From positions 61,292-92,784 of the forward strand of contig WELB01000269.1 of assembly GCA_009602725.1 (NCBI GenBank): a stretch of DNA of 31,493 nt, in the 5' to 3' direction. The notes beneath the pieces are model-generated. The model was not told the origin of the DNA. It saw only the letters and a program-made list of their open reading frames with translations, and ran no database searches. Origin of the DNA: Spirogloea muscicola (taxonomy: Eukaryota > Streptophyta > Zygnematophyceae > Spirogloeales > Spirogloeaceae). Below, in pieces: positions 21,201 through 31,058 of the stretch (its first letter is position 1; the number at the start of each line of letters is the position of its first letter). Position numbers and translations under genes: made by a program.

Positions 21201-23740
21201 CCTCCCGCAGCTCAAACCAGAAGCTGCGCGCCCACGAGACCAATTGGTGTGGCGATGTTAGCCAGCTGTGCCCCCTGAGAGCATGAGGGAGGAAGAGGAG
21301 AGAGGAGGACAGATTGCGCACCCCGTGTCGTCGCCGCCACCAGCAAAATTCCCCACGAGAACGTTGTTGGGGTTGCTCATCCAGAACGTGGCCGGCCGGT
21401 CATCGGTCTCAGTCGACGGGCCGGGCGGCGACTCATTGGGGATCAGTGTTGCAACGGCGCGCGTTGCCAGTCCCAGGTTGCGCAGAAAGGCGTTGCCCGT
21501 CTCACCACCCTCCTCGGTGATGTAGCAGTGCCCCGCCGTGTCGTATGCCACGTTGTCTGACACAGTCACGTTTGCCGTCCCATGGATCACCACGCACCGC
21601 TGAGCAGGAGGGAGGGGTTTTCGGGTTAGAACATCGTCCTGCCACAAGGGACATGCCCCTCCTCTCCCTCCATCCTCTGTCCCTCCTCTCTCTGCCTTTC
21701 CCAACTCGCTCTATCTTGTACTACATTGCCCCTTTCATCACCCTACACCGCACACCTGGTAGCTTTGGTGGACGCTGTTGCGAGTTACAGTGGTGCCGCC
21801 AGCCTGGTTGCCGCACATGTGAATGTGAATGGGATAGCGGCCCAGCGTGCCCTGCTGCCCCATGTTTGTGAACTCCACTCCGTCAATGTACTGTGCCACG
21901 GTTGTGAAGAAGACCATGAAGTGGCCACCTGTGACATTGGGGGCAGGTCTCGGGCAGGTGTGTCAGGCTAGGGCAAAAGCATCCCTGCTTTGGTTGAGGC
22001 GGGTTTCATGTCTTAGCCACAAGGGGAAAGCTTATACACATGTTATGGTACGAATGCGGGGATGTGAGAGGTTGGAGAATAGTGGGGCTGTACACTCGCT
22101 TACCCACGAGATTGTTGGAGGGCGGCGCGGTGATGAGGATGTTCCGCGTCAGTAGCGCAACCTCGGCGCCCTGGTCCAGATTGCCGCCGGCACCGTCAGG
22201 CAGCAGTGCACCGCCCCAGTGCATGTAGGCGAGCGGCCGATCAAGGGCCACTACGCTGCCACCACTGGCGTTGCTCTGGACTGGCGATGGCAGGAAAGCA
22301 GGGGTGCTTTGTCAGCTCCTTACATGATGGAGGGTGAGAGCACGATGGAGGGCTGAGATGTTTGGGACTACGAGTTCCTGCCTGCCGTGATGACTGCGAC
22401 CTCGGCCTGCGTGTAGTCGTAGTCCGTCGATGCCACGACCACCTGGCCGCCCACTGGCCAGCCGGCTGCATTTGCCCGGACCGCAATCTGTTTCTCCCCG
22501 GGCGCCGCTGAGGCTGCCAGGCGCGTGAAGGTCGCCGTGGTGGCGCCCGCGGGCATGCCATGCAAGTGAACTCGGCCGCCCACCTGGGACTCAGAAGCGT
22601 TAGTGAATACCAGAAGCATGACGTAGACTGATTGAGCAAAGCAGTACAAGCAGAGAGGCAGTACACAGGATTTGGAACTTGAAAGTGGGAATGGGATGGC
22701 TGCTGTGCATACCACAGCAAGGACCTGGTAGCCAAGCTTCCGAGGGTTGGCGGCATCTGCAGGCGCGGCGCCCGAGAAGAGGTACTGGATGGGGCCGGCA
22801 GGGTTGGGCACAAGCGTGATGCGTGCGTTACTCTTGAAGTGCGCCGTCGGTGTGCCAATGGTCAGCTGGCCCTGGACGATGATGTAGCTCGCATTGAGAG
22901 CGATGACGGGCAGCGAGGGGCTGTCCAAGAACCTGTGGTGGAAAGGCGAGGAGGCGGCGAGGAGTGCGGCCAGAGGTCAGCAGTGAAGAGGGAGGAGCCC
23001 AATGAGAGTTGCAGCATGAGGGAGGTGAGACATGGGGCCAGAGATGGGGGCGCACTTGAGGAAGCCCTGAATGAGGAGCACCGTGAGGCTGACAGCGGGG
23101 ACGTCGAGGAGGATGGCCTTGCCGCACGGGATGGTGGCGTTGCCTCCGGCACGGGGGCCCACGCCCGGTACGCCGTCGCCGCCCCACGTTGCGGCGCTGC
23201 TCCACCTCATGAAGCCTGCAGCCGAGCGAGCACAGCAGGAAGGACAAGGACTGGAGGCAGTGAGGACGGGCTCATGGCATAATGTGGCATGTCCGTCATT
23301 ACATGGACTTTCTGAGCTCTGACACCCATTTCCGGTGCACCTGGTATGATATATGCCGGGTCTTGGGAAGTACTGCAGCGGCAGATTGACGCGCTCGCCA
23401 CATACCATCTTGCTCGAGCTGAGCTAGCACTCCAGAAGCATGCAGCTTACCGACAGTCCACAGCAGCAGTCGACACAAACACAGACTTGAGAAACACAAA
23501 CACAAAACAAACACAAGCACAGACACAGACACAGACAAAAACACAGACTGCAGTGTGGAGAGGGGACTCTGCGGGCCTCCAACAGCAGGAGGGCGCACCT
23601 CCTGGAGGCGGGTCAGGCTGGAAGGGGCACGGCGCGACGAAGACGTCGCCAGCCTTCTGGGGCGCCGCGGCGGCCTGCGCCAGCAGGACCGCCAGGAGGG
23701 CCGTGGCAGCCACAAGCGGCACCATCGGCCAGTCGGCCAT
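15284..23740 (-). CDS. Secreted G8 / beta-helix (CEMIP/TMEM2-like) protein with MopE motif and three galactose-binding-like repeats, 23 exons
   Basis: Exons (complement): 23599-23740, 23056-23215, 22713-22932, 22382-22583, 22104-22280, 21756-21928, 21322-21599, 21046-21265, 20823-20878, 20469-20651, 20114-20347, 19571-19918, 19028-19306, 18755-18919, 18145-18502, 17849-18036, 17519-17674, 17171-17383, 16814-16986, 16500-16687, 16202-16366, 15963-16077, 15284-15711. They total 4821 bases (1606 residues) with every phase in agreement. Residues 1-26 are a signal peptide. About 50-240 is a G8 domain (RWSSAATWGGDGVPGVG, STDYDYTQAEVAVITA). About 300-690 resembles the CEMIP/TMEM2 beta-helix (GRYPIHIHMCG at 330-340, AYDTAGHCYITEEGG, FWMSNPNNVLVGN). 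A linked region has RDLDGCLVGAPGYV. At 1181-1195 is a MopE motif, and at about 950-1125, 1215-1400 and 1430-1595 are three related domains. No membrane anchor is visible. CEMIP and TMEM2 act on hyaluronan in animals; the algal substrate is unknown. Confidence 0.88.
15869..15903. repeat. Perfect hairpin in the last intron of the G8 gene
   Basis: GGACCATCTATAC (15869-15881) and GTATAGATGGTCC (15891-15903) are a perfect 13-bp inverted repeat with loop TTTTTACTA. On its left lies an AT-rich array of AGTAAATA-type repeats (about 15810-15868), several units long and containing stop codons in all frames. Confidence 0.85.
17033..17048. repeat. 16-bp perfect palindrome in an intron of the G8 gene
   Basis: TGTGCAATATTGCACA is its own reverse complement. 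It lies in the intron 16987-17170. No function is assigned. Confidence 0.7.
17339..17383 (-). other. MopE-type metal-binding motif within the G8 protein
   Basis: Exon 18 begins by completing an Ile codon, giving EICDGIDNDCDGYVDNG. This is the signature of the MopE repeat (CDGxDNDCDGxxD) known from bacterial and some eukaryotic surface proteins, where Asp/Asn side chains bind calcium and MopE itself binds copper. The preceding exon is Cys-rich (CSNQCGTGIQTCVNGAYSTC), the usual companion of this motif in myxobacterial-type proteins. Confidence 0.8.
18612..18658. repeat. Two-tier hairpin in an intron of the G8 gene
   Basis: Outer arms GGTGGTCAC (18612-18620) and GTGACCACC (18650-18658) pair over 9 bp. 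Inner arms GCCACTT (18630-18636) and AAGTGGC (18641-18647) pair over 7 bp around the tetraloop TACT. It lies in the intron 18503-18754. Confidence 0.8.
23461..23551. repeat. Imperfect CA/ACACAG simple repeat in intron 1 of the G8 gene
   Basis: The stretch is built of ACACAA, ACACAG and ACAAAC units. On the transcribed strand it is a GT/CTGT-rich tract. It lies in the first and longest intron of this gene (23216-23598, 383 bases). Confidence 0.8.
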
Positions 23741-24780
23741 AACAGTGGCTCTGGAGGTTCCCTCCCTCGGCAGCCGTTCGCGTCAGTGCCAATGACTTTT
23801 CATCAAAGATACGCCTTCGGCTGCAATCTCCTCGGAGTCGCTCCTGGCCCCGAACCAGGGCGGCCCGTCCGCGGGCTCCACGCCTCCGCAGACCTGCTCC
23901 TGCTGCCGAGCCGCGGCGGCCTCGCGGAAGGGCGCTCTCTCGCGTTCCTGGCAGCACCTGGCCGGCTATCGCAGCCGCTCTCTTAGAATCGGCAGCCGTA
24001 TCCGTCACTTGCAGGCTGCGGCTGCGGCTGCGGCAGCCTGCGGCTACGCACAGACAAGCAATGTGATGGGGCCTAGGGGGCGCTTAGAACGGGACGGGGG
24101 CTTGGTTTCTATGGCCGCCACAGCCGAAGCTCGGGACGTGGCGGTCTGTCCCGGGGGCCGGGCCAGGCCATGGCCACCCTCCCCCCCTGCTCCCTCCCTC
24201 CGCACCCCCTTGTACCCCCCCTCCTCGCCCCCGCCCTTCTCCAGGGCCACAGAGGCCCACCTGGGCTTGTCCCTTTGCGGGCCCCCCCTCCCCCCTTGCC
24301 CAGCGGCGCCGTACGGCCGCACGTCGGCCGTTGGATCGCAGGCGCATCCACCACGTGGCAGCCCCAGCACGCGCCTCACTCGGGCCGCCCGGACCGACGC
24401 CCGATCTGTGACAAAGCTCTGTCGGATCCTCCCGGCCAGGGCCATCACGCCACGCCTTATCGAACCTATTGGGCGGTAAACGACAGAAATCCGTCGGCAT
24501 CAGGCGACCATGGTCACATGTGATTCGCTGCCGACCAGGAGCTTCCGGCTGAGGGCTGTCTGGGGTCTCCCAGGTGCAGGCCAAACCCCGCGCTTGTCGC
24601 GAAGCGGCGGGACCCGCTTGGCCCGCCCGCCCCGCTTGCCAGGCCCCGAGGCCCACACCCCCCAGGCCCAAGGATTGTTAGTGCCGTATCATATCCCAAA
24701 AACGGATGTAGGATGGACCACTCAGTAACGACGAGTGAGGAGCCTCGAATCCCAGTGGGGGTTTGAAATTGGTTACTCTA
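23741..24780. other. Upstream region of the G8 gene, C-rich, no supported gene
   Basis: This presumably contains the promoter and 5' leader of the minus-strand G8 gene. A strongly C-rich tract on the plus strand (about 24175-24320) keeps several frames open on both strands, which explains ORFs of up to 195 codons there. Their composition is low-complexity Pro/Gly/Arg/Ala and no conserved motif is visible, so none is called. Confidence 0.5.
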
Positions 24781-24789
24781 TCTGAAGAA

Positions 24790-25115
24790 TGACGCTTTCT
24801 AGTGAAGAGTGAAGTTGCTCGCCCCTAGAGGGTAGGGCCTGGGAAAGGCCAGCCCACAAAAGGATTGATACAGGCCAAAGAGCCAAAAGCTCCCCAAGAA
24901 GATACCACCCAGCTAGACACCCAGCTTCTAGTAGAGGGCGATTGCTGTGAGAAGCCAGCCCAGAGAAGAGAGTGAAGAGACTGCGAAGGGGCCAGAGAAA
25001 GCGATGTGTGTCTCTATGTGTGTACTGATGTCATCTGAAGTGTGAGCCCTTCCATAGGGGGCGGCTTCCATAGCCAGCCCAGAAAAAACGAACGATGTCC
25101 AAAGGGCCGAAAGGT
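24790..25115 (-). repeat. Cluster of three minus-oriented tail copies
   Basis: GGAAAGGCCAGCCCACAAAA at about 24842, GAGAAGCCAGCCCAGAGAAG near 24948 and CATAGCCAGCCCAGAAAAAA near 25069 each carry the family box followed by a GA(T/A)(T/C)GA or GAACGA-type extension. CTAGAGGG, TAGTAGAGGG and ATAGGGGG precede them as in the other copies. Confidence 0.6.
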
Positions 25116-25314
25116 GCCAAATTCCACAGCCATACAAGAGACTACAGCGAGTGGGAGCTTAGTATTCCGAATCAGCAGCCGCAATCAGAGAAGTTGCACA
25201 CACTGGAAACGAGGCACCCCGACAAGACCCAGAAGTAGCACCTAAAACGCGGCCTGCCTCTGCAAGTGCACAACATGGAACGAAAGTGGCCAGAAAAATC
25301 TGTTGCTTACTCCT

Positions 25315-25370
25315 TCCTATGTACATTCCCTTGGGCTGGCCTCTCCAAGCCAATGCCTTGTCACGATCCG
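25315..25370 (+). repeat. Dispersed 3'-tail copy
   Basis: TGTACATTCCCTTGGGCTGG / CCTCTCCAAGCCAATGCC matches the tails at 9.6-9.8 and 29.1 kb. Orientation is plus. The surrounding 25.1-25.7 kb holds no recognised gene. Confidence 0.55.
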
Positions 25371-25747
25371 AAATGTACTGAAACACACCACTAAGCAATT
25401 GGCTACAATCGGCCCTATCGACTTGATATGGCACTCGACGTCCCTTGGCATGACATGTGACTGCAGGAGACATTGCCGGCTCTTCCTTTACGCAGCTTGG
25501 TCCTACCAAGGAAGTCCAGCTCAAAGCCCTCTCCATCAAATGATAACTATTTGAGCACTGTGGTGTGCCAAGAGGCAGACCAGGAGCTGCCAGGGGAGGA
25601 AGACCGCAACCAAGTTGCAGCAAACAGAGGAGCTTAGGTGCTAACTAAAAATCTGAACCCCTCCGAATTGGCTCAAAGGAGGAGACATGTCAGTCCACCT
25701 TTGTCAGAGGGCCAGCGAAGGGGACAGGCTGACATGCGGCATGAGCC

Positions 25748-28742
25748 CTAGAAGGTGCCCAGCGTGGTGCGGAGGCGGTCAACTCCGGCGACAGTAATGT
25801 GCGTGAAAAAGTCCATCGGTGCCCAGAGCTCGCCACCGATGTACAATCGCTTGAGCGCCCGGCAGCCAGAGAGCCGCAGAAGGCCAGCATCAGAGATAAG
25901 GAGGTCATCAATTGCGTGGGGGTACCCATACGGGTCACTCTCGCACACAAATCCCAGCTGAATTTGCAAGACCATTCCAGCAGGCCATATTTAGTATTAG
26001 GCACATGCTTGCTTGAGCAATGCTTGGGACTATGGCGAAGGTACCAGTGTGACAAGTAATGGGCTAGGCTGACAAGAGCCCCTGCCCGCATTGGCGAGGA
26101 GTGACGATGTCTGACAACATTGGTTGGCGGCCATGCGGAAGCGGCCATTTGGAAGGACAGTGCCTCACCTCGAGCTCCTCAAGGACAGCTAAATGTTGCC
26201 CCAGGGATGCCAGGCCTTTATCGGTCACGCCGTAGTTGCACAGCATGCGCAGCACCTGCGTGGGCCGCCCGGCTCATCAAAATCGTGGGTGCTGCTATCC
26301 CTAGGAGCTCGGCCATAGACGATCGATGATATGCACAGACAACGGTATCCGCTTGGTGCAGCACAGGCACATGTAGCAGCTGAGACCTTGAGCAATGGAA
26401 GCGCCACGGCAATAATGCCCAGCGTGCCATCGTCAATGCTGCCGTGCCAGAGCTCCAAGGTCTCCAGCTCGGAGCAGCCCCTGGCGACGGCGTCAAAGGC
26501 TTCATTGGACAGCGCATATCCTCCAAGCAAGAGCCTGGACACATTAAGCATCCTAGGGGTGTGTGAGAATGAGGGAGGGGCTGGAGAGGCAACCCATGAA
26601 GGGAAGGGCTTGTATCTGGAATCAAGGGTTTAAGGAGGATCACAGTGGCTAATCATGTGGCCTCAGCAACTAGGTAGAGAGTTCATGAGATGGGGTGTAG
26701 GCATAAGTGACTAGCTTACTCAAGCTAAAACCTACACTCAAGAAAGACTCACCCAAAACGCAACTTGACCCAGCAACTTTATTATTGACATAGGAGGAGG
26801 TGCTGAGGTAGGAGCAAGGAGGGAGGAGAGTGAAGGAGGTGCGAGGAGGACAGTGGAGTCAACTGAAGGCCCCACGCACGAGCGAAGCTTGTGGTGACGG
26901 GCGAGGTCGGGCGCAAAGTGGCTGCCGTCGGGCTGCAGGAACATCGAGGTGGCAAACTCCTCGCGGCGACCGAGTGCAAGGTGCTCCAGCGGCCCCCGGG
27001 TGGCGCCCAGGAGCGCGCCGGCAATTGACGAGTCCCACGGCGACTGGCCCAGCGAGAAGGAGCGCAGACGCGGAAGCGCGCGTGCAAGCGAGGCAACGTT
27101 GTCTGCCCCAGGCACCGCGTCACCGCCGCTGTTGCCGCGCTTGCACAGTTGCCGGTTTTAGGCAGGTGCAGCCAGCTAAGCACCGGTTAGGAAGCATACA
27201 GCAGCCGGCAAGCAAGCGACAACTGCGAAGCATCCTTTGGGGCCGGAGGGGCATTGGGGGCCAAAAGGAGATAGACGCAGGCAGAGAGAGGCAACCAGCA
27301 ATGTGTGGGGGGAAGTTTAAGGTGGTTGTGGGGTGAGCAAGCAGAGGGAGGAAAGAAGAAATGGCGTCGGGCAGTGGAGGTTTGGGATTGAGGTTTAAGC
27401 TTGAAGCGATTTAGGATTGGGAGTTAGGGTTGGGTTCAGGGTTTAGGGTTTAAGGGATTACAATTTAGGGTGTGACAGGAGATTCATAGGTTGTCAATGG
27501 GTCGTCAAAAGGGGAGGAGAGTAAGGCTGAGTGACTGGAAGCAGGGGTAGCCATAAGGGGGGCGAGGAGAGAGGAAGAGAGAGCGCAGGGACAGAGCTTG
27601 GGCGCTGACCAGCCCTCGAGGTCCTGGAGGGCGAGCGCCTCGAGGCAATGCAGCTTGGCAATCGTGCGCAGCATAGCGGCGCTGGCGGGGCAGTCGCGGA
27701 GGTCGAGAGTGACAAGCCCCGGGCACGCGGAGGCCAGCGCCTCCAAGTCGGAGTCTGCCAGCACCAGCTGGGCGAGCGCGAGGTGCTGGAGGCTGGGGGA
27801 GGCGGCCAGGAGGGCGACGGCGCGCAGCGGCAGGCTCGGCAAGCCCCCTGGCGGGTCAGAGGTCCGCAGGCGCAGGTCGCGGATGGCAACGCTGCGCAGC
27901 TGGCCCTGCGCGCGTGCCAGAAGGTGCTCCAGCTTGGCAGTGCCGCGGCGGCCGTCGAGTCCGTCGGGGCCTGGCGCCAGCACCAGCGCTGCGCCCGAGG
28001 CGACCAGTGCCTGGCCGAGGAGGAGGGAAGCTTAGTGTGAACAGGAGAGTATGCGGCTCCTGATATTTGATAGAGCGGCTGTAAAAGCCAGCCAGGTGCA
28101 TACGGAGGGTGTTCATGACCATATTAGCGGAGCCACAGGCTAGGCAGACGGGGCGCTCTTACTAACCCCGTGTCAGCAATAGAAAGACTGATGAGCTGAG
28201 GGGAAAACTGAGCAGGAAGGAGGAGGGAGGTCTGGCGCCAGCCGGCAGGCAGCAGGGTGGCCGCACGAACCTTGACATCAACAAGTGCCTGGCTGCTGTA
28301 GTTGGTGTGGTGCTTGTGCCGGCCATGCACGTCGGACGGCACCACGAAAAGCTCCAGCTCCTGCCACAGCCGCGAGTCCGCCGCCAGCCGCCGCATCTGC
28401 AGCGCACCACAGCGGCGTCAGCATGCGATGGGACGATCAGAAGACTGACTATATGATGCAGATTGTGGCCGGATAGAGATGCAGGTCAGTGCGATCAAGA
28501 TCGCAAATGCGACTGTGAGTAAGATGAAGAGCAAGATCAAGGCTTAGGGTAAAGGTTTGGAGGACAGAGAGGGGGAAGGGCACCTCTCGGCTGGCCATGC
28601 CCAGGCGCGCGCGGTCGGCGTAGCACAGCCGCCGGAAGACCTCCAGCATCAGCGCGTCCGGCAGCATAGCGGCGCAGCGCGCGCCGCCGGCGCCTGCCGC
28701 CGTCGGCGGGGGCGCGCCGTCGCGCTGGCTCGGAGGCGCCAT
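25748..28742 (-). CDS. F-box / leucine-rich-repeat protein, 7 exons
   Basis: Exons (complement): 28584-28742, 28271-28396, 27610-28010, 26880-27128, 26387-26552, 26169-26255, 25748-25957. They give 465 residues with all phases matching. The N-terminal F-box (about residues 26-70) reads MLPDALMLEVFRRLCYADRA then LGMASREMRRLAADSRLWQE across the first intron. From about residue 100 imperfect leucine-rich repeats follow (LVTLDLRDCPASAAMLRTIA, LEALALQDLEG, LRSFSLG, ELETLELWHGSIDDGTLG, CRALKRLYIGG). Proteins of this class usually use the F-box to bind SKP1 in an SCF ubiquitin ligase and the repeats to choose the target. The substrate cannot be told from sequence. The ATG at 28742 is the first in frame. 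The acceptor of exon 4 (27128) was chosen by phase. The C-terminus at TGA 25748 follows a last partial repeat. Confidence 0.88.
27379..27472 (+). repeat. Degenerate telomere-like repeats in an F-box gene intron
   Basis: The plus strand carries variants of GGTTTAGGG: GGTTTAAG, GATTTAGGA, GTTAGGGTTGGG, GGGTTTAGGGTTTAAGGG and ATTTAGGG. They lie within the 481-base intron 27129-27609. It is probably an old interstitial telomeric tract. Confidence 0.7.
28041..28130. repeat. Dispersed repeat shared with 8936-8990 (in F-box gene intron)
   Basis: See the partner copy at 8936-8990. Here the unit lies within the intron 28011-28270 and contains an extra stretch with AAGCCAGCCAGG that resembles the family tail box. 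Confidence 0.65.
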
Positions 28743-28956
28743 GGCGGCGCCAGCCGTGCGCGACGCCCGGCGCCGGCGCAACGGGCAGCTGCCNATGCCT
28801 CCGCCGCCTCCAGTGCCGCCGCCGCCGCCGCCGCCGTCGGGCGCGGAGCTCGGGAGGCGGCGCGGCTGTGAACGAGGCGCAGGCCCTGGCGGCGTGGCGG
28901 CAGCGGCTGAGGCGGTGTCCGCGGCGTCTAAACCCTAACCCTAAACCCTAAACCCA
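28743..28956 (-). promoter_or_regulatory. F-box gene upstream region with CCG repeat and exact telomeric repeats
   Basis: A CCG/GCC trinucleotide run lies at about 28800-28838 with an N at 28794. At 28927-28956 there are four tandem plant-type telomere units (CTAAACCC, TAACCC, TAAACCC, TAAACCC) on the plus strand. They lie about 185-215 bases upstream of the start codon and could act as telo-boxes or be an interstitial telomere insertion. Confidence 0.6.
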
Positions 28957-29029
28957 GTGCTCACTCGTCTGTACCAGCGTCACTCTGCCACCTGGAGAGC
29001 AGTTCCGTCATCTCTGCGCCTTCTTCCGG

Positions 29030-29385
29030 CTCTTCCAGACATCCGTGCATTCTGTTTGGTCTGGCCTTTCCCAGCCATTGCGTTACATCGGAAGAGCTTC
29101 CTCGCTTGTACATTCTGTTGGGCTGGCCTCGCGCAGCACGTAAAGGGCGATGACAGCGATTGGCACAGAGACATGCACGTCATATCTGTGCTTGAAACAC
29201 CTCCAACGAACCGAAAGAGTGCCGTACATCTCTTAAGCACCCAGAAGTCTCAAGCTGTTGTTTGACGTCCTATACACCTCTCTTAGTGCTTCCCCTGGCC
29301 CCTTCTCGTAATTTGTTCATTCTCTTTTGGGCTGGCTCTTCTGGCCCAGCCCCTATCCTCTATGGGCGAGCCCTTCTCTATACAC
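29030..29385 (+). repeat. Three plus-oriented tail copies
   Basis: Units begin near 29050 (TTTGGTCTGGCCTTTCCCAG / CCATTGCGTTACATC), 29110 (TTGGGCTGGCCTCGCGCAGC) and 29285. The last is nearly full length: CTTAGTGCTTCCCCTGGCCC, TTGTTCATTCTCTTTTGGGC, GGCCCAGCCCCTATCCTCTA and TGGGCGAGCCCTTCTCT. It is the reverse complement of the tail at 4776-4858 with few changes. Confidence 0.65.
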
Positions 29386-29389
29386 CACG

Positions 29390-29856
29390 GAAGCTTGCTG
29401 CAACTTGTAACAAGCCACTGAGGCCTCATAATACCATGTCGTTGCCAAGCGGTGGAGAAAGGGCACTACCTTTTCAAGATTGCTGCGCTGCTCACACACA
29501 TCAGCGCTTGCTAGGGCCTGTGGTGCTTTGTTGAGATGGCCACTGCCTTTCTAGACGTGCACTGCTGCTTGCAAAGATTGCACAGATGCTTGCCAGGCAG
29601 GATGTGCTGTTTAATAGCCATATACACAAGAACAGCCTGAGTCATGCTACGAATAAACTGCTAGACCTGGGTGCCTGACATCCAGCTGATGTCTTGTAGC
29701 TGATGAGCTCAAACAGTCGTCTAGTTGCTGCTGCTCAGCTGCTGCATCCGCAAAGGCCTCTATGTCAAAGTAAGCCCGACATCAGTGTGTATGTTCCTCA
29801 GGTTGGCCACTGCCACTGCCTTGCTGGAGGATCTCTGACTGTGGTGGTAAGCTCCC
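29390..29856. other. Spacer / MGMT 3' region
   Basis: No gene was recognised. Part of it should be the 3' untranslated region of the minus-strand methyltransferase gene ending at 29857. Confidence 0.4.
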
Positions 29857-30853
29857 TTACATCTCTGCCTTGGCCGTGATTTTCGCCGGCTTCTCAAGCT
29901 GCAGAAGAAAGCTCTTGCGGTCAAGGCCGCCGGCATAGCCTGTGAGCCCGCCCGACTTGCCGACCACGCGGTGGCACGGTATGATGATCGCGAGCGGATT
30001 CCGCCCATTGGCGGCGCCGACGGCGCGAGCGTGACCAGCGCTCAGGCCCATGAGCGTGCTCTGGGCTGCATACGACCGCGTCTCACCGTGCGGAATCTGC
30101 TGCAGCGCTTGCCACACCGCGAGCTGAAATGTTGTGCCCAGCGGCGCAAGCGGCAGGCTGAAGCGTTTCAGCGTGCCCTGGAAATAACTTTGAAGCTGCC
30201 TCCTTGCCTGCAGCAGGAGTTTAGCAGTGAGACAATGAGCTCATCAGGATCACCACAGAGTGCACAGCAGAAGTTGCTCCTTTGCATGCATGATACAGTA
30301 CATTCACTGGACACAGCAACTTTGAGATTTGTCCTGCAATTCTTCTGCAGAACTTGCTGGCACATGTCATTGCTCAAAGGCTGACAAGCCAGGGCGTAGA
30401 CAGCATAAGTTCATCTGTGACGCTGGAGTACCTCGGCGAGCAGCGGCTGGTCCGGGTTGTGGGGGAGCCCGGCGAGGGCGTCTGCCCGCGTCCCGTCGCC
30501 GTCCATGAGCACGGCGTGCAGGCCTGCCGGCGACGCCACGACCGTCAGCCGGCCCAATGGCGACGGGAATGCGTCGTACTCGCACCCGGGCACTTTGCTG
30601 GACAGGCACAGCTCGGCATGACGGAGGCTCAGCAACAGCTCAGCTCAGCTTCCTTCCCATGTCCGCTGCTTGACAAAGTTTCTCGGACTTGGCTCGATTG
30701 CTCGGCCGAGACTGCCGCAAGCAACGCACGCGGTCCTCACGATGTGATAGAAGGCGCTCACCGGAATGTCACAGCCCCTGCTGGCGCAGCCCGCGCCACC
30801 GGGGTCCGGGCCACGGCCACGGCCATCCTGACCTTGGGCGCCGGCGCCCTCAT
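29857..30853 (-). CDS. MGMT: O6-methylguanine-DNA methyltransferase (methylated-DNA--protein-cysteine methyltransferase), 3 exons
   Basis: Exons (complement): 30762-30853, 30432-30597, 29857-30207, in phase, giving 202 residues. The enzyme moves the alkyl group from O6-alkylguanine in DNA to its own cysteine and is used once. Seen: the N-terminal domain (YDAFPSPLGRLTVVASPAGL; LLAEARRQLQSYFQGTLKRF), FQLAVWQALQQIPHGETRSY, the helix-turn-helix recognition segment with the hinge Asn (AVGAANGRNPLAI), and the catalytic IPCHRVVGKSGGLTGYAGG with Cys164. The layout is that of bacterial Ogt and short eukaryotic MGMT. The first 31 residues are Ala/Val/Arg-rich without acidic residues and could be an organelle transit peptide. 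The ATG at 30853 is chosen because its exon ends CG|GTGAGC in the phase that exon 2 needs. The TAA stop lies inside a TGTAA string. Confidence 0.93.
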
Positions 30854-31058
30854 GCTCTTATGACTCGGGCTCGCGTGGCAGGCCTTGCAGCACAGGCCGC
30901 CGAGAACGAGAGGCGAGAGGGCTTGAAGACGGCGCCGTCACCTCGGCGAGCCTTGCTAAGCGCGGAGCGAGAGCGGTGCCGGCTTGTTGGCTCGGAGCGA
31001 CTGGCCGGCTGGCGGGCTGGGCTGGCAAGCCGAGCTGCGGCGGAGTGAGGCGGCGACC
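30854..31058. promoter_or_regulatory. Divergent promoter region, MGMT and a partial plus-strand gene
   Basis: The start codons of MGMT (30853, minus) and the next gene (31059, plus) are 205 bases apart, so both genes must be driven from this GC-rich interval if both models are right. No TATA-like box stands out. Confidence 0.4.

Noticed and set aside
24009-24671. Overlapping ORFs of 134-195 codons on both strands
   Set aside because: They are kept open by a C-rich tract; Pro/Gly/Arg-rich composition, no splice support and no motif.
24738-24760. CCTCGAATCCCAG string resembling a tRNA T-loop
   Set aside because: No acceptor stem, D-arm or anticodon arm can be drawn around it.
27103-27116. Alternative acceptor GGGGCAG for F-box exon 4
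   Set aside because: Its phase does not match the preceding exon, which ends GGC TG; the acceptor at 27129 (AACAG) keeps the frame.
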